39,991 bases of DNA from Acidimicrobiales bacterium. GTDB lineage: Bacteria; Actinomycetota; Acidimicrobiia; Acidimicrobiales; SZUA-35. Position numbers and translations under genes: made by a program. The notes below the pieces were generated by a model. The model did no database searches, was not told the origin of the DNA, and worked only from the letters and a program-made list of their open reading frames with translations. The DNA lies in the NCBI GenBank assembly GCA_024644005.1, contig JAHELU010000012.1, positions 1 to 39,991 of the forward strand, read 5' to 3'. This document shows, one piece after another, positions 17,387 to 26,107 of the stretch (positions are counted from its first letter, which is position 1; every line of letters begins with the position of its first letter).

Positions 17387-17785
17387 ATGACCAAGACCCT
17401 GACGATGGTGTTGATGGATCCGCCCTACGAGACCGAGACGACGACGACCGCACTGCGCATCGCCGATGCCGCGATGGGCAAGGATCATCGGGTCCAGGTC
17501 TTCGCCTATGAGGGCGCGGTCAACCTGACCATGGCCGAGCAGGCCCCGCACCCCAATCCGGTCAAGGGAACGTCGGTGGAGGAGGAATCGCATCCGACGA
17601 CGAAGGACTGGATCGAGGCGCTCTATGCGGCTCACGGCGATCAGCTCGATTGGATCAACTGCGGGCTCTGTGTCGACGAGCGCGGCGCAGGCCGCACGAT
17701 CCACGGGCCCCGGCGAGGTGGACCGGGTGACTTCGTGTCGTGGATGGAGGCATCGGATCAGACGCTCGTCATCCCGACACGGTGA
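17387..17785 (+). CDS. DsrE-family protein
   Basis: The 132-residue product starts at ATG 17387 behind GGAGGAGAC. It has the DsrE opening strand and loop (LTMVLMDPPYETETTTTALRIADAA), a second strand HRVQVFAYEGAVNL, and a CGLC pair (residues 92-95) in DWINCGLCVDERG. DsrE/TusD-type proteins carry sulfur on cysteines in relay pathways or act as small oligomeric scaffolds. The Cys pair near the end of the third strand is compatible with thiol chemistry. It is the first sizeable gene of the operon divergent from the SARP regulator. Confidence 0.75.
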   Translation: MTKTLTMVLMDPPYETETTTTALRIADAAMGKDHRVQVFAYEGAVNLTMAEQAPHPNPVKGTSVEEESHPTTKDWIEALYAAHGDQLDWINCGLCVDERGAGRTIHGPRRGGPGDFVSWMEASDQTLVIPTR

Positions 17786-17819
17786 ACGACATGAAGGCAC
17801 GACGAAGAAGGAGCGAACG

Positions 17820-18203
17820 ATGACCAGTGTGTTGAGCGTGGTTTCCACCGGCTACCGGGCGACGATCGAGGAGCAGGACGACACGATCCTGTGGTTCACC
17901 GCCATGTGCAGCAGCGCAGGGGTCGACGTCTCGGTACTGCTCGAGGGCAATGCCGTCAACTATCTCGTGACCGGCCACGATGTCGGCGGCCTGCGCTTCG
18001 GCGAGCTCGAGGTCGAGCATCCCCCGGTTCTCGACCGGGATGTCGCTGATCTCGTTGCCAAGGGGGTGAAGATCCACTACATCCGTGAGGACCTGGATGC
18101 GCTCGGTGTCGCCGAGGATCGACTACTCGATGGGGTCACGCCGGTGAAGCGCGCCGAGTTGCCCGTGCTGTTCTCGAACCATGGTCAGATCTGGCGGTGG
18201 TGA
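17820..18203 (+). CDS. Second DsrE/F-like protein
   Basis: The 127-residue product starts at ATG 17820, with AAGGAG 8 nt upstream. It shows a cysteine-containing first half (FTAMCSSAGVDVSVLLEGNAVNYLVTG) typical of DsrE/F/H folds, and a C-terminal part (VKIHYIREDLDALGVAEDRLLDGV) resembling the helix-strand end of TusC/DsrF-like proteins. It follows the first DsrE gene by 34 nt and overlaps the methyltransferase start by 23 nt. The two DsrE-like proteins probably form a hetero-oligomer, as DsrE/F/H proteins do; this is inferred from pairing. Confidence 0.65.
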   Translation: MTSVLSVVSTGYRATIEEQDDTILWFTAMCSSAGVDVSVLLEGNAVNYLVTGHDVGGLRFGELEVEHPPVLDRDVADLVAKGVKIHYIREDLDALGVAEDRLLDGVTPVKRAELPVLFSNHGQIWRW

Positions 18204-18963
18204 GGAGCGCGGGTACACGACCCGGGCCCAGGCCGACCGGATCGGTGAGCTGGCCGGCCTCGGCCCCGGCGTCCGGGTGCTCGACATCGGCACCGGGGCG
18301 GGCTGGCCCGGGCTCTACCTGGCGGCGAAGACCGGATGCGAGGTGGTGCTGTCGGACGTGGCGCACGCGGGGCTGGTGGAGGCGGCTCACCGAGCTCGGT
18401 CCCGGAGGATCACCGGCCACGTCGGGGCGATGATCTCGAGCGGGTCGGCGCCCGGAGCTCGCTCGGCGTCGATCGACGTCGTGTTGCACGGCGACGTGCT
18501 CTGCTGCCTCGAGGACAAGGAGGCCATGCTGGAGGAGACCCACCGCGTGCTGCGATCCGGTGGCCTGACCGTCTACACCGCGATCCACACCGCACCGGGT
18601 CTCGACCGTGCCATCCACCGCCGTGCGGTCACAGTCGGTCCGCCGTTCTGCGACGCTGTGGCGTCCTATGACGTGCTGACCGAGCGAGCGGGCTTCGTCG
18701 ACGTGGAGGTGCACGACGTCACCGCCGAGTACCTCGCGGTCGCACGGCGCAAGCTCGAGGCCACCGAGCGGCTCGCCCCGCAGCTGAGCCAGTGGTCGGG
18801 GCAGGCCGAGGTGGCCGAGCGCATCCGGCGACGAAGCGATGCGGTGGAGGCGATCGAGGCCGGGTTGCTGCGCCGAAGCATGGTTCTCGGACGGCGGCAG
18901 GCTGTTCCGCCCAGCACGGCGGCAGGCTGTTCCGCCCTGCTCAGCCGATCGAGCCCTCGGTGA
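18181..18963 (+). CDS. Class I SAM-dependent methyltransferase
   Basis: The 260-residue protein has motif I VLDIGTGAGWPG (about 33-44), the acidic end of strand 2 in EVVLSDVA, motif IV-like IDVVLHGDVLCCLED and the post-motif HRVLRSGGLTVYTAIH. Start ATG 18181 lies inside the end of the upstream DsrE-like gene, suggesting coupled translation. The substrate is unknown. A 25-bp-period duplication near the 3' end (18891-18937) changes the reading frame relative to itself. The last 20 or so residues (AVPPSTAAGCSALLSRSSPR) are therefore probably a recent, disordered tail. Confidence 0.8.
   Translation: MVRSGGGEERGYTTRAQADRIGELAGLGPGVRVLDIGTGAGWPGLYLAAKTGCEVVLSDVAHAGLVEAAHRARSRRITGHVGAMISSGSAPGARSASIDVVLHGDVLCCLEDKEAMLEETHRVLRSGGLTVYTAIHTAPGLDRAIHRRAVTVGPPFCDAVASYDVLTERAGFVDVEVHDVTAEYLAVARRKLEATERLAPQLSQWSGQAEVAERIRRRSDAVEAIEAGLLRRSMVLGRRQAVPPSTAAGCSALLSRSSPR
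18891..18937. repeat. Direct repeat 22 bp, 25-bp period
   Basis: 18891-18912 and 18916-18937 are identical (beginning ACGGCGGCAGG, ending TTCCGCCC). They lie inside the 3' end of the methyltransferase gene. Because the period is not a multiple of three, the two copies are read in different frames. Confidence 0.9.
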
Positions 18964-19114
18964 CCGGCGCCGCGCTCGGATCGTGACTCCAAGAGACTGA
19001 CGTCCGGCCCTACGGATCGCTCGTGATGACGCCCATGATGAGGGTGGCATCGACGAAGGGACTCCACGATCCGGACCTGTGCGAGCCGGATTGCCCTCGA
19101 GCTCGGAGGGCCTC

Positions 19115-22100
19115 ATGGCTGATGTGTTCATCTCCTACTCACGACAGGATCGAGCGGTGGTCGGGCGACTCGATGCCGCTCTCCAGCGAGCGGGCATCGA
19201 TACATGGGTCGACTACGAGGACATTCCGCCGTCGTATGACTGGCTCCAACAGATCAAGGAGGGCATCGACGAAGCGTCTGCGGTCGTCTGTGTCCTGAGC
19301 GACGACTACCTCGACTCGGAGATATGCACCATCGAGTCCGGCTACGCGGAAGAGGCCGGCAAGCGAATCATCCCCGTGGTCATCGAAGACCTGGAGCGAC
19401 GGTCGATGCCGACTTCGGTGTCCACACCCAACTGGATCCTCGTCGAGTCGACCGACGACCTGGACGAAACCGTCCAGCAGCTCTCGGTCGCGATCACGGC
19501 GGACCCGGACTGGACCAGGCTCCACACGCGCTTGGTGATCCGTGCCAGGGATTGGGACGGGGCGGGCAGGCGCCGACACGGTGTGCTGCGGGGCCGTGAG
19601 CTGCGAGCTGCGGCCGAGGCGATCGACGTGGCTCGCCCGGCCGGCCAGCCGCAGCCGACCGATCTCCAGCGGCAGTTCGTGGCCCATAGCCAGCACGTTG
19701 CCTCCACCCGGCGGGCGATGGGGGTTGGCACGGCGATCCTGGCTGCGGCCGGCCTCCTGGTCGCCGGTGTGCTCGTGCTCGTCGAGCGCCAGCGCGCCCA
19801 ACGGAGTGAAGCGGTGGCGGACTCGCAGGAGCTCGCAGCGCTGGCGGTCGAACACCTGGAGGACGATCATGACCTCGCCCTCCTGCTGGCGGTCGAGGCG
19901 GCGCAGACCGACCTCAGCCGCGAGGCGTACGGCACGCTGATCCAGGCGGCGCTCCATCTCCCGAACATCGAGCATCACCTCCACGGCTTCGATGGACAGA
20001 TTCGCGGCGCCGCGTTCGTGGCGGGCGGTCGACGTCTGGTCGCAGCCGGCGAGGGCGGCCGGCTCATGGCGTGGTCGGTCGACGACGGTGAACCGGTCGC
20101 CGACGTCAGGGGCGGCGTGCTCTCGATCCACGCGGTCGCCGGCTCCCCTGACGGCGAGCGCCTCGCAACCGGGGACGACTCGGGGAACGTGATCCTGTGG
20201 GACGTCGAGACGCTCGAGTCTCGGCACGTGCGCACTGCAGACGGGAGTGGCGGCGTTCGCAGCCTGGCATTCTCACCTGACGGACACCTCCTGGCGAAGG
20301 GTGGCGCCGACGGCGTCGTCGAGATCTGGGCGACAGACGACCTCGACGCACCGCTCGACAGCGTGCTCGCGCAGACGACCGAGATCCGGGATCTGGCGTG
20401 GTCACCGGACGGCGGCCGGCTGGCGGTCGTCCATGGTCGAGGCGTGGACATCCTCGATCACGCCGCAGGCTACTCGCTCGAGCACTCCATCGAGATCGGC
20501 GAGCCGTCGGTCGCGTCCTGGGAGGCCGACAGCTCCGCCCTGGCGGTCGGCGGTCGCGACGGGTACGTCCACCTGTACGCCGTGGGCGGTCGGGACGGGG
20601 CCGACGACGACTTGATCTGGCGGTCCACCAGCCGGCACGACGGCTGGGTCACCGCGATCGATCACGGACCGGACGGCAAGGTCCGATCGGCCGATTCGCA
20701 CGGCACCGTCCGCGTGTGGAACCCACCGGGCGATACGGATGCCGAGGCCGTGTGGACGGCACACGCGGGCCGGATCACGGCGCTCGTGCACTCCGATGGA
20801 CGATTCGCAACCACCGGCGTCGACGGCACCACCGTCCTCTGGACCACTGGCCGCAGCCCCGGGTTGTTCGAGCCGATCGTCGACTACGACACGCTGACTG
20901 GACTGGCGGGCGAGCCGTGGCAGTCGATGACCGCCGCGAGCCTGTTCGACGGGAGCATCGTCACCCACGACGAAGCGGCTTCGGAGACGATCGCCGTGAT
21001 CGACACCGTCGACGGCAAGATCCGAGATCTCGTGCTCGCACGGGAAGGTACCGTCGTCATCGCCGTCGACGACGCCGGGAGGATCATGCAGGCGGCCGTC
21101 GACAGCACCGGGGGCGGGCCGGTCCAGTTGTCCCAGGGGTCCTCGCCGGTCGGCGCCATCACCACCGATCGCGACGGTCGCCTCGTGTCGTGGGTCAGCG
21201 ATGATGGATCGGTCACACTGTACGACGCAGCCAGCGGATCGGTCCTGGCACGGGCCGAGACCGAGCTCTCCGACGCCGTCGACATGTCGCTGGATCTCGT
21301 CCGCAACGAGCTGGCGATCGTTGGTGCCAGCGAGCGGGTGACGCGTCTCGCCCTCGACGACCTGGCGCCGCTCCCACCGCTCGGGAGCGTCCACGAGGAC
21401 TGGATCGATGCGGTGGCCTACTCGCCGGACGGGTCCGCGCTCGTGACCGGTGGGTCGGGAGAGTTGGTGGTGTGGGAGCTCGATACCGACGCGCACCGCG
21501 TGCTGCCCGACTTGCATGGGGCCCGCATCATGGCGATGGACTTCAGCCTCGACGGTTCGCTGCTGGCGACCGGCGACGCGGCCGGCACCGTGATCCTCTG
21601 GGCCGCTGATGCGGGCTGGCAGCCGCTCGGCGCCCGGATCGGACTCCCCGAGATGTCGTCGGGCGTCGAGGAGATCGTCTTCTTGCCAAGGGGTTCCCTG
21701 ATCCTGGCCGGGGGTGGACTGGCGACGGTCGTCAGCCTCGAGCCCCTCGCTGTGCAAGACGTGCTCTGCGACGTCGCAAACCGTGCGCTCACCGACGAGG
21801 AGAAGGAGCGATTCGGGATCCGGGCCGACCGGGACGACGCATGCGCCACGGCCGTGAGCTCCCCGGCGGCAACCCGATCTGCTCCATCCGACGGCACGAC
21901 CCTCGATGGGGAGGTGTCACCGGCTGCGCCGGCGCCCCACGTCGAGGCGACGCCGGGCGGCCAACCTGTCCCGATCGTCCTGACGGGCCACACCGACTGG
22001 GTGTTCTCGGTTGCCTGGTCGCCGAGCGGTTCGCTCCTCGCATCGGCCAGCGGCGACCGCTCGGTCGTGCTGTGGGACACCACGAGCGGCGAGCCCATCG

Positions 22101-22855
22101 GTCCGTCGCTAACCGGTCACGACGACGAGGTGAGGACGGTCGCCTGGTCACCGGATGGCATGACCCTGGCGTCGGCGGGCGGCGAGACGATCGTGCTGTG
22201 GGACGCCGCAGGCGGCGACCCGATCGGCGCGCCGCTCACCGGCCACGGGGGCAGGATCAATGCTGTGGCGTGGTCACCTGACGGCACGCGCCTGGCGAGC
22301 GCGAGCGGGGACGGCACGGTCCGGATCTGGGATGCTTCGGGCCGCGAATCGGCGCGCGGATCCCCGAGCGACCCCGCCGCCGCGGTCCGCTCGGTCGCCT
22401 GGTCTCCCGACGGCCGGCGACTCGCCGTCGTGACGATGGACGGGACCATTGCGCTCTGGGACAGCCCCGACGTCGAGCTCGACCCACGACTCGTCATCGG
22501 ATCGGAGGCTTGGACGCTCGCGTGGTCGCCCGACAGCACCCGCCTGGCGAGTGGTGGTCAGGACAAGACCATCCGACTCTGGAATGCCGATACCGGCGAC
22601 CCGATCGGCGAGCCGTTGGTCGGTCACGATCTGTGGGTGAACGCGGTCGCCTGGTCGCCGGGCGGCGATCGGCTCGCCAGCGTCAGCGATGACGGCACCG
22701 TGCGCCTCTGGGACCCGGCGTCCGGTGAGCAGATCGGGGTCGAGCTCATCGGACACACCGACTCGGCGCTGGCGATCGCCTGGTCGCCCGACGGGCAGCG
22801 CGTCGCCTCGGCGGGAGCGGACGGAACCATCCGGATCTGGACGGTCACGTCCTGA
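19115..22855 (+). CDS. TIR domain - transmembrane - double WD40 protein
   Basis: The 1246-residue protein starts at ATG 19115 behind GGAGGG. Residues 1-140 form a TIR domain: DVFISYSRQDRAVVGRLDAAL, then YLDSEICTIESGYAEE, where E74 fits the catalytic NADase glutamate. One membrane helix follows (about 203-225, TAILAAAGLLVAGVLVLV), then a helical segment (SQELAALAVEHLEDDHDLALLLAVEAA) common in membrane WD40 proteins. A first, irregular set of WD40 repeats ends in the family's usual closing motif (DVLCDVANRALTDEEKERFGI). A Pro/Ala linker leads to a second, very regular propeller with seven VAWSPDG-type repeats. Bacterial TIR domains cleave NAD+ or make signal nucleotides in anti-phage defence, and WD40 propellers sense ligands. 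A cytoplasmic sensor-effector at the membrane is my inference. Confidence 0.9.
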   Translation: MADVFISYSRQDRAVVGRLDAALQRAGIDTWVDYEDIPPSYDWLQQIKEGIDEASAVVCVLSDDYLDSEICTIESGYAEEAGKRIIPVVIEDLERRSMPTSVSTPNWILVESTDDLDETVQQLSVAITADPDWTRLHTRLVIRARDWDGAGRRRHGVLRGRELRAAAEAIDVARPAGQPQPTDLQRQFVAHSQHVASTRRAMGVGTAILAAAGLLVAGVLVLVERQRAQRSEAVADSQELAALAVEHLEDDHDLALLLAVEAAQTDLSREAYGTLIQAALHLPNIEHHLHGFDGQIRGAAFVAGGRRLVAAGEGGRLMAWSVDDGEPVADVRGGVLSIHAVAGSPDGERLATGDDSGNVILWDVETLESRHVRTADGSGGVRSLAFSPDGHLLAKGGADGVVEIWATDDLDAPLDSVLAQTTEIRDLAWSPDGGRLAVVHGRGVDILDHAAGYSLEHSIEIGEPSVASWEADSSALAVGGRDGYVHLYAVGGRDGADDDLIWRSTSRHDGWVTAIDHGPDGKVRSADSHGTVRVWNPPGDTDAEAVWTAHAGRITALVHSDGRFATTGVDGTTVLWTTGRSPGLFEPIVDYDTLTGLAGEPWQSMTAASLFDGSIVTHDEAASETIAVIDTVDGKIRDLVLAREGTVVIAVDDAGRIMQAAVDSTGGGPVQLSQGSSPVGAITTDRDGRLVSWVSDDGSVTLYDAASGSVLARAETELSDAVDMSLDLVRNELAIVGASERVTRLALDDLAPLPPLGSVHEDWIDAVAYSPDGSALVTGGSGELVVWELDTDAHRVLPDLHGARIMAMDFSLDGSLLATGDAAGTVILWAADAGWQPLGARIGLPEMSSGVEEIVFLPRGSLILAGGGLATVVSLEPLAVQDVLCDVANRALTDEEKERFGIRADRDDACATAVSSPAATRSAPSDGTTLDGEVSPAAPAPHVEATPGGQPVPIVLTGHTDWVFSVAWSPSGSLLASASGDRSVVLWDTTSGEPIGPSLTGHDDEVRTVAWSPDGMTLASAGGETIVLWDAAGGDPIGAPLTGHGGRINAVAWSPDGTRLASASGDGTVRIWDASGRESARGSPSDPAAAVRSVAWSPDGRRLAVVTMDGTIALWDSPDVELDPRLVIGSEAWTLAWSPDSTRLASGGQDKTIRLWNADTGDPIGEPLVGHDLWVNAVAWSPGGDRLASVSDDGTVRLWDPASGEQIGVELIGHTDSALAIAWSPDGQRVASAGADGTIRIWTVTS

Positions 22856-22988
22856 CGCAGCACACCCGGCCACGAGTTCCGATATCGGGAGCCAGATCGG
22901 GTTCGACGGCACTGGTCGAGATCCCCGCGCCGCGTCGTACTACAGTGTCCCCAGTGCGGCTGGCGAGTGGCCGACAAGGGGGCGAACG

Positions 22989-24125
22989 ATGCGTCGTGTG
23001 GTAACCGTGATCATCTCGGTGTTGAGTGTGGCGGCGCTGACCGGCACCGCCGGCGCCGTGGAGCCTGTCGATCGGCCCACTGCTGTGGTCGCGCTGGGCG
23101 ACAGCTACATCTCCGGCGAAGCCGGCCGCTGGGAGGGCAACAGCTCGTACGACTTCGGCGATCGGCGAGGCACCGATCGGGCTGCGTATCGCAATCGGTG
23201 GGGTTGGTGGCGCTACGACCAGCGCCGCGTCTACGGCGAGACCGGGGCGTCGGGCTGCCACCGATCCGATGTCGCTCCCGTGCTCTCGAGCGGCATCGCC
23301 GTCGACGAGCTGATCGACCTGTCCTGCTCGGGCTCCGCCACCCGCAACCTGATCCGAGCGGCCAATGGCGGGTCCGGTCGGAGGGGCGAGGCGTCCCAGG
23401 CCGATCAGCTGGCGGCGGTGGCCACGACGCACGACATAGAGATGATCGTGGTCTCGATCGGCGGGAACGATCTCGGGTTCGCCAGCATCATCATCGACTG
23501 CGCGCTCGACTACCTGTTCAGCACGCCGCGGCGACCCAGAACCTGCAACGAGGACCAGCAGCGGGCCATCGACGAGAAGATGGTCGCTGCCATGACCGGC
23601 GTCGGCGCGGCGCTCGACGAGATCCGGGCGGTGATGAGTGATGCCGGCTTCGCCGATGCCGACTATCGGCTCGTGCTCCAGAGCTACCCGTCGCCGGTTC
23701 CGAGCGGCGACGAGTTCCGCTATCGCGAGTCGGGCTGGAGCCGAATACTCAGCGGTGGCTGCCCGTTCTGGAACGAGGACGCAACCTGGGCCCGGGACTC
23801 GTTCGTGCCACAGTTGAGCGCCAACCTGGCGGCGGTGGCGGCGTCCCGGGGGGTGGAGTTCCTCGACCTGCAGGACGCGCTCGAAGGGCGTGAGGTGTGC
23901 GCCACGACGACCTCCCAGGGCAGCGGTGCCGACGCCGAGTGGGGCCGGTTCCTGGTCACCGGCCTGCTGCAGGGCGAGGCCCAGGAGTCGCTGCACCCGA
24001 ACGCCCTCGGGCAACGGGCCAACGGCACCTGTCTCGGGCTCGTGTTCGCCGCCCCGTCAGGTGACTACCGCTGCGACAACGTGGCCGGCGCCGGACCGGA
24101 GAAGATGATCCTCACCGCCCTATAG
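22989..24125 (+). CDS. Secreted SGNH/GDSL-family hydrolase
   Basis: The 378-residue protein begins with a signal peptide (MRRVVTVIISVLSVAALTG, cleavage near AGA-VEP, residue 23). It carries the SGNH blocks: GDSY (37-40, nucleophile S39), a glycine block in the region of LIDLSCSGSATRN, GGND (about 158-161), and the catalytic histidine in SLHPNALGQ (about 335). Several Cys pairs fit an extracellular protein. Family members hydrolyse esters of lipids or polysaccharides outside the cell; the substrate is unknown. Start ATG 22989 follows AAGGGGC. The 133-bp gap after the TIR-WD40 gene suggests its own promoter. Confidence 0.85.
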   Translation: MRRVVTVIISVLSVAALTGTAGAVEPVDRPTAVVALGDSYISGEAGRWEGNSSYDFGDRRGTDRAAYRNRWGWWRYDQRRVYGETGASGCHRSDVAPVLSSGIAVDELIDLSCSGSATRNLIRAANGGSGRRGEASQADQLAAVATTHDIEMIVVSIGGNDLGFASIIIDCALDYLFSTPRRPRTCNEDQQRAIDEKMVAAMTGVGAALDEIRAVMSDAGFADADYRLVLQSYPSPVPSGDEFRYRESGWSRILSGGCPFWNEDATWARDSFVPQLSANLAAVAASRGVEFLDLQDALEGREVCATTTSQGSGADAEWGRFLVTGLLQGEAQESLHPNALGQRANGTCLGLVFAAPSGDYRCDNVAGAGPEKMILTAL

Positions 24126-24138
24126 GCCTGTAAGAGGA

Positions 24139-24813
24139 TCAGCCGGTAGGCGGACCGGTTCGGAAGCGACGCCGACGGCCCGAGCCGGACTCCGCTCGTG
24201 ACGGCGATGCGCTGCTCGTGGGGCCCAACCCGAGCAGCCACGCGATCGCCAGCCCGGTCGTGAACAGGACCAGCAGCAGGCGACCGAGCATGACGAGCTG
24301 ACGATCTCCGGCGACGCCGGGTGGATCGAGGCCGATCACGACCAGCGTCGCCACGATCGTCAGGATCAGCGCGACGACGATGTAGGGGATCGCCAGTCTC
24401 CTCGCGGGAAGGCCGGCGATGCGCCCGGTCACGACCGACATGGCCACGGCTGCGACGGCGACCAGTAGCACGACGACGAGTCTCATCGCTCCGTCGCCCT
24501 GTCCCGGATTGGCGGCGGCGAGCAGGAGGAGGGTGGCGGCGATGAGGGAGTAGGCAGCAGCGAATCCGACGAGCAGAGGCTGCTGCTCGCCTGCGCCGTA
24601 ACGCGAGAGCCCTGCGGCCAGCACGAAGGTCGCAACCGCCAGCAGCCCGACGACCAGAGCCTGGAGACCGGACACACGGCCGAGCAGGAGTTGGACGATC
24701 AGGGTCACCAATATGACGATGGCGGCCACGTAGGCCACCGTCCCCCCCAGTCTGGCGACCGGCCGGGTGATGTTCGTTGCGGGCTCGGCGCCGCCTGCCG
24801 GACCTTCGGACAT
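24139..24813 (-). CDS. Integral membrane protein, unknown function
   Basis: This 224-residue protein has about six membrane helices (for example VAYVAAIVILVTLIVQLLL, ALVVGLLAVATFVLAAGL, LVVVLLVAVAAVAMSVV, IVVALILTIVATLVVIGL, LGRLLLVLFTTGLAIAWLLG). It ends in a basic cytoplasmic-type tail (SGSGRRRRFRTG). No family motif recognised. It lies on the same strand as the prepilin peptidase, 62 bp downstream of that gene's position on the map but upstream in transcription. It converges with the hydrolase 13 bp away. Confidence 0.65.
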   Translation of the reverse strand: MSEGPAGGAEPATNITRPVARLGGTVAYVAAIVILVTLIVQLLLGRVSGLQALVVGLLAVATFVLAAGLSRYGAGEQQPLLVGFAAAYSLIAATLLLLAAANPGQGDGAMRLVVVLLVAVAAVAMSVVTGRIAGLPARRLAIPYIVVALILTIVATLVVIGLDPPGVAGDRQLVMLGRLLLVLFTTGLAIAWLLGLGPTSSASPSRAESGSGRRRRFRTGPPTG

Positions 24814-24875
24814 GTCGTCACGAGTCTAGTATCAGCTCGCCCTGCGCCTGGCCGGAATCCGGGGCGGGCGATCGA

Positions 24876-25445
24876 TCAGAGGCCGGCCACCACCATGCCG
24901 GCCACCGAGCCGAGGGCCAGGAACGGCCCGAAGCCGAAGGTCACATCCCGGCGGCGGTGGACGACGATGAGGATCAGGGCCACCGCGGCCCCGGAGATCG
25001 CGCAGACGTAGACGGTGGTCATCACCACGTCCCGACCGAACCAGCCGGCGATCGTGCCGACGGTGAGCGCCAGCTTGGCATCCCCCAGTCCGAACCGCAG
25101 GACCACGAATGCCAGCGCGAAGGCCAGGCCGATCCCCAGTGATCCGAGCGCGGCGGTGGCGTCGGAGCGGGCGATGCTGCCGCCGAGCACGGCCAGCGCG
25201 GTGGCACCGGCCAGGGGCAGGGTGATCCGGTTCGGCAGGCGCTGCTCGGCGACGTCGATGACCGACAGCACCCCGTACGACAGCACCGCGATCGACAACA
25301 GGAGGGCAACGGCGGGATCGGCCCGGTGGCCGGCGGCCACGGCGATGGTGGCCACGGCGGTGGCGGTACCGATGGCGACCCGGACCGCAGCGTGATCGGT
25401 GGTCAGGTCGCGCTCGGTTGCACAGGCAACGGCCGACCGGCTCAC
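24876..25445 (-). CDS. Prepilin peptidase, A24 family (TadV/CpaA-type)
   Basis: The 189-residue membrane protein has the two catalytic aspartates of A24 aspartyl proteases: D64 in SVIDVAEQRLPNRITLP and D122 in the GxGD motif FGLGDAKLALTVG. It lacks the N-terminal cysteine-rich methylase domain of PilD, as Tad-type peptidases do. It should cleave the Flp pilin and TadE leader peptides at the inner membrane. Start GTG 25445 overlaps the response-regulator stop by 4 nt (GTGA); a start at 25469 is also open. The Flp gene lies 2.1 kb away on the other strand. Confidence 0.88.
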   Translation of the reverse strand: MSRSAVACATERDLTTDHAAVRVAIGTATAVATIAVAAGHRADPAVALLLSIAVLSYGVLSVIDVAEQRLPNRITLPLAGATALAVLGGSIARSDATAALGSLGIGLAFALAFVVLRFGLGDAKLALTVGTIAGWFGRDVVMTTVYVCAISGAAVALILIVVHRRRDVTFGFGPFLALGSVAGMVVAGL

Positions 25446-26107
25446 GCCTGGTCCGCCCCCGGGCTCCACCGGCTCTGGTGGGCCATCGCGACGGCCTGGA
25501 GCTGGGAGGTGACACCGAGCTTGCGCAGCACGCTCTTGATCTGGGCCCGGATCGTGGACACCGAGACGTAGTTCTGCTCGGCCAGCAGTGCGGGGCTCCG
25601 ACCGTCCATCAACCCGGCCAGCACTTCCCGCTCGCGGGGCGAGAGCTCGGCGAAGAGGGCCTGGCGCTCGTCCTGCTCGGCCATCAACCGGTCGAGCTGA
25701 ACCGCCAGCTCGGCTCGCTGAGTGGCCCGGACCGCCTGCCCCCCGGCCACCTGGAGGATCGTCTCGACGATGTCGGTCAACGGCTCCGACTTGGACAGCA
25801 CAGCCTCGGCCCCCGCGCCCGACGATCGGGCGAGGAGCTGCAGCTCGGTCTCGCCGGTCAGGACCACGACCCGGATCTCCTGCTCCGCCAACGGGCTGAT
25901 GAGGGCCGACCCGCCACCCGGGAACGGCAGGCCGAGGTCGACGACGACGCAGTCCGGCGGGCGGGACGAGATCGTGTCCAGCAGCTCCTCCGCGCCGACC
26001 GTCGGGTCGAGCTGGTCGGTGTCGACCCCCGAGCGCTCGAGCTCGTTGCGCAGCGCCGTCGCCAGCAGTGGGTGGTCTTCGATGATGGCGATCCGCCGCT
26101 GCTCCAT
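25442..26107 (-). CDS. NarL/LuxR-type response regulator
   Basis: The 221-residue protein has a receiver domain (1-120) with acidic pair E10-D11, phosphoacceptor D57 in CVVVDLGLP, T84 in VVVLTGE and K106 in LSKSEP. A LuxR-type helix-turn-helix follows at about 150-215 (LSPREREVLAGLMDG, VSVSTIRAQIKSVLRKLGV). Its ATG overlaps the kinase stop (TGATG) and its TGA overlaps the peptidase GTG. Kinase, regulator and prepilin peptidase are therefore one coupled operon. The likely target is the Tad locus next to it, by position. Confidence 0.92.
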   Translation of the reverse strand: MEQRRIAIIEDHPLLATALRNELERSGVDTDQLDPTVGAEELLDTISSRPPDCVVVDLGLPFPGGGSALISPLAEQEIRVVVLTGETELQLLARSSGAGAEAVLSKSEPLTDIVETILQVAGGQAVRATQRAELAVQLDRLMAEQDERQALFAELSPREREVLAGLMDGRSPALLAEQNYVSVSTIRAQIKSVLRKLGVTSQLQAVAMAHQSRWSPGADQA

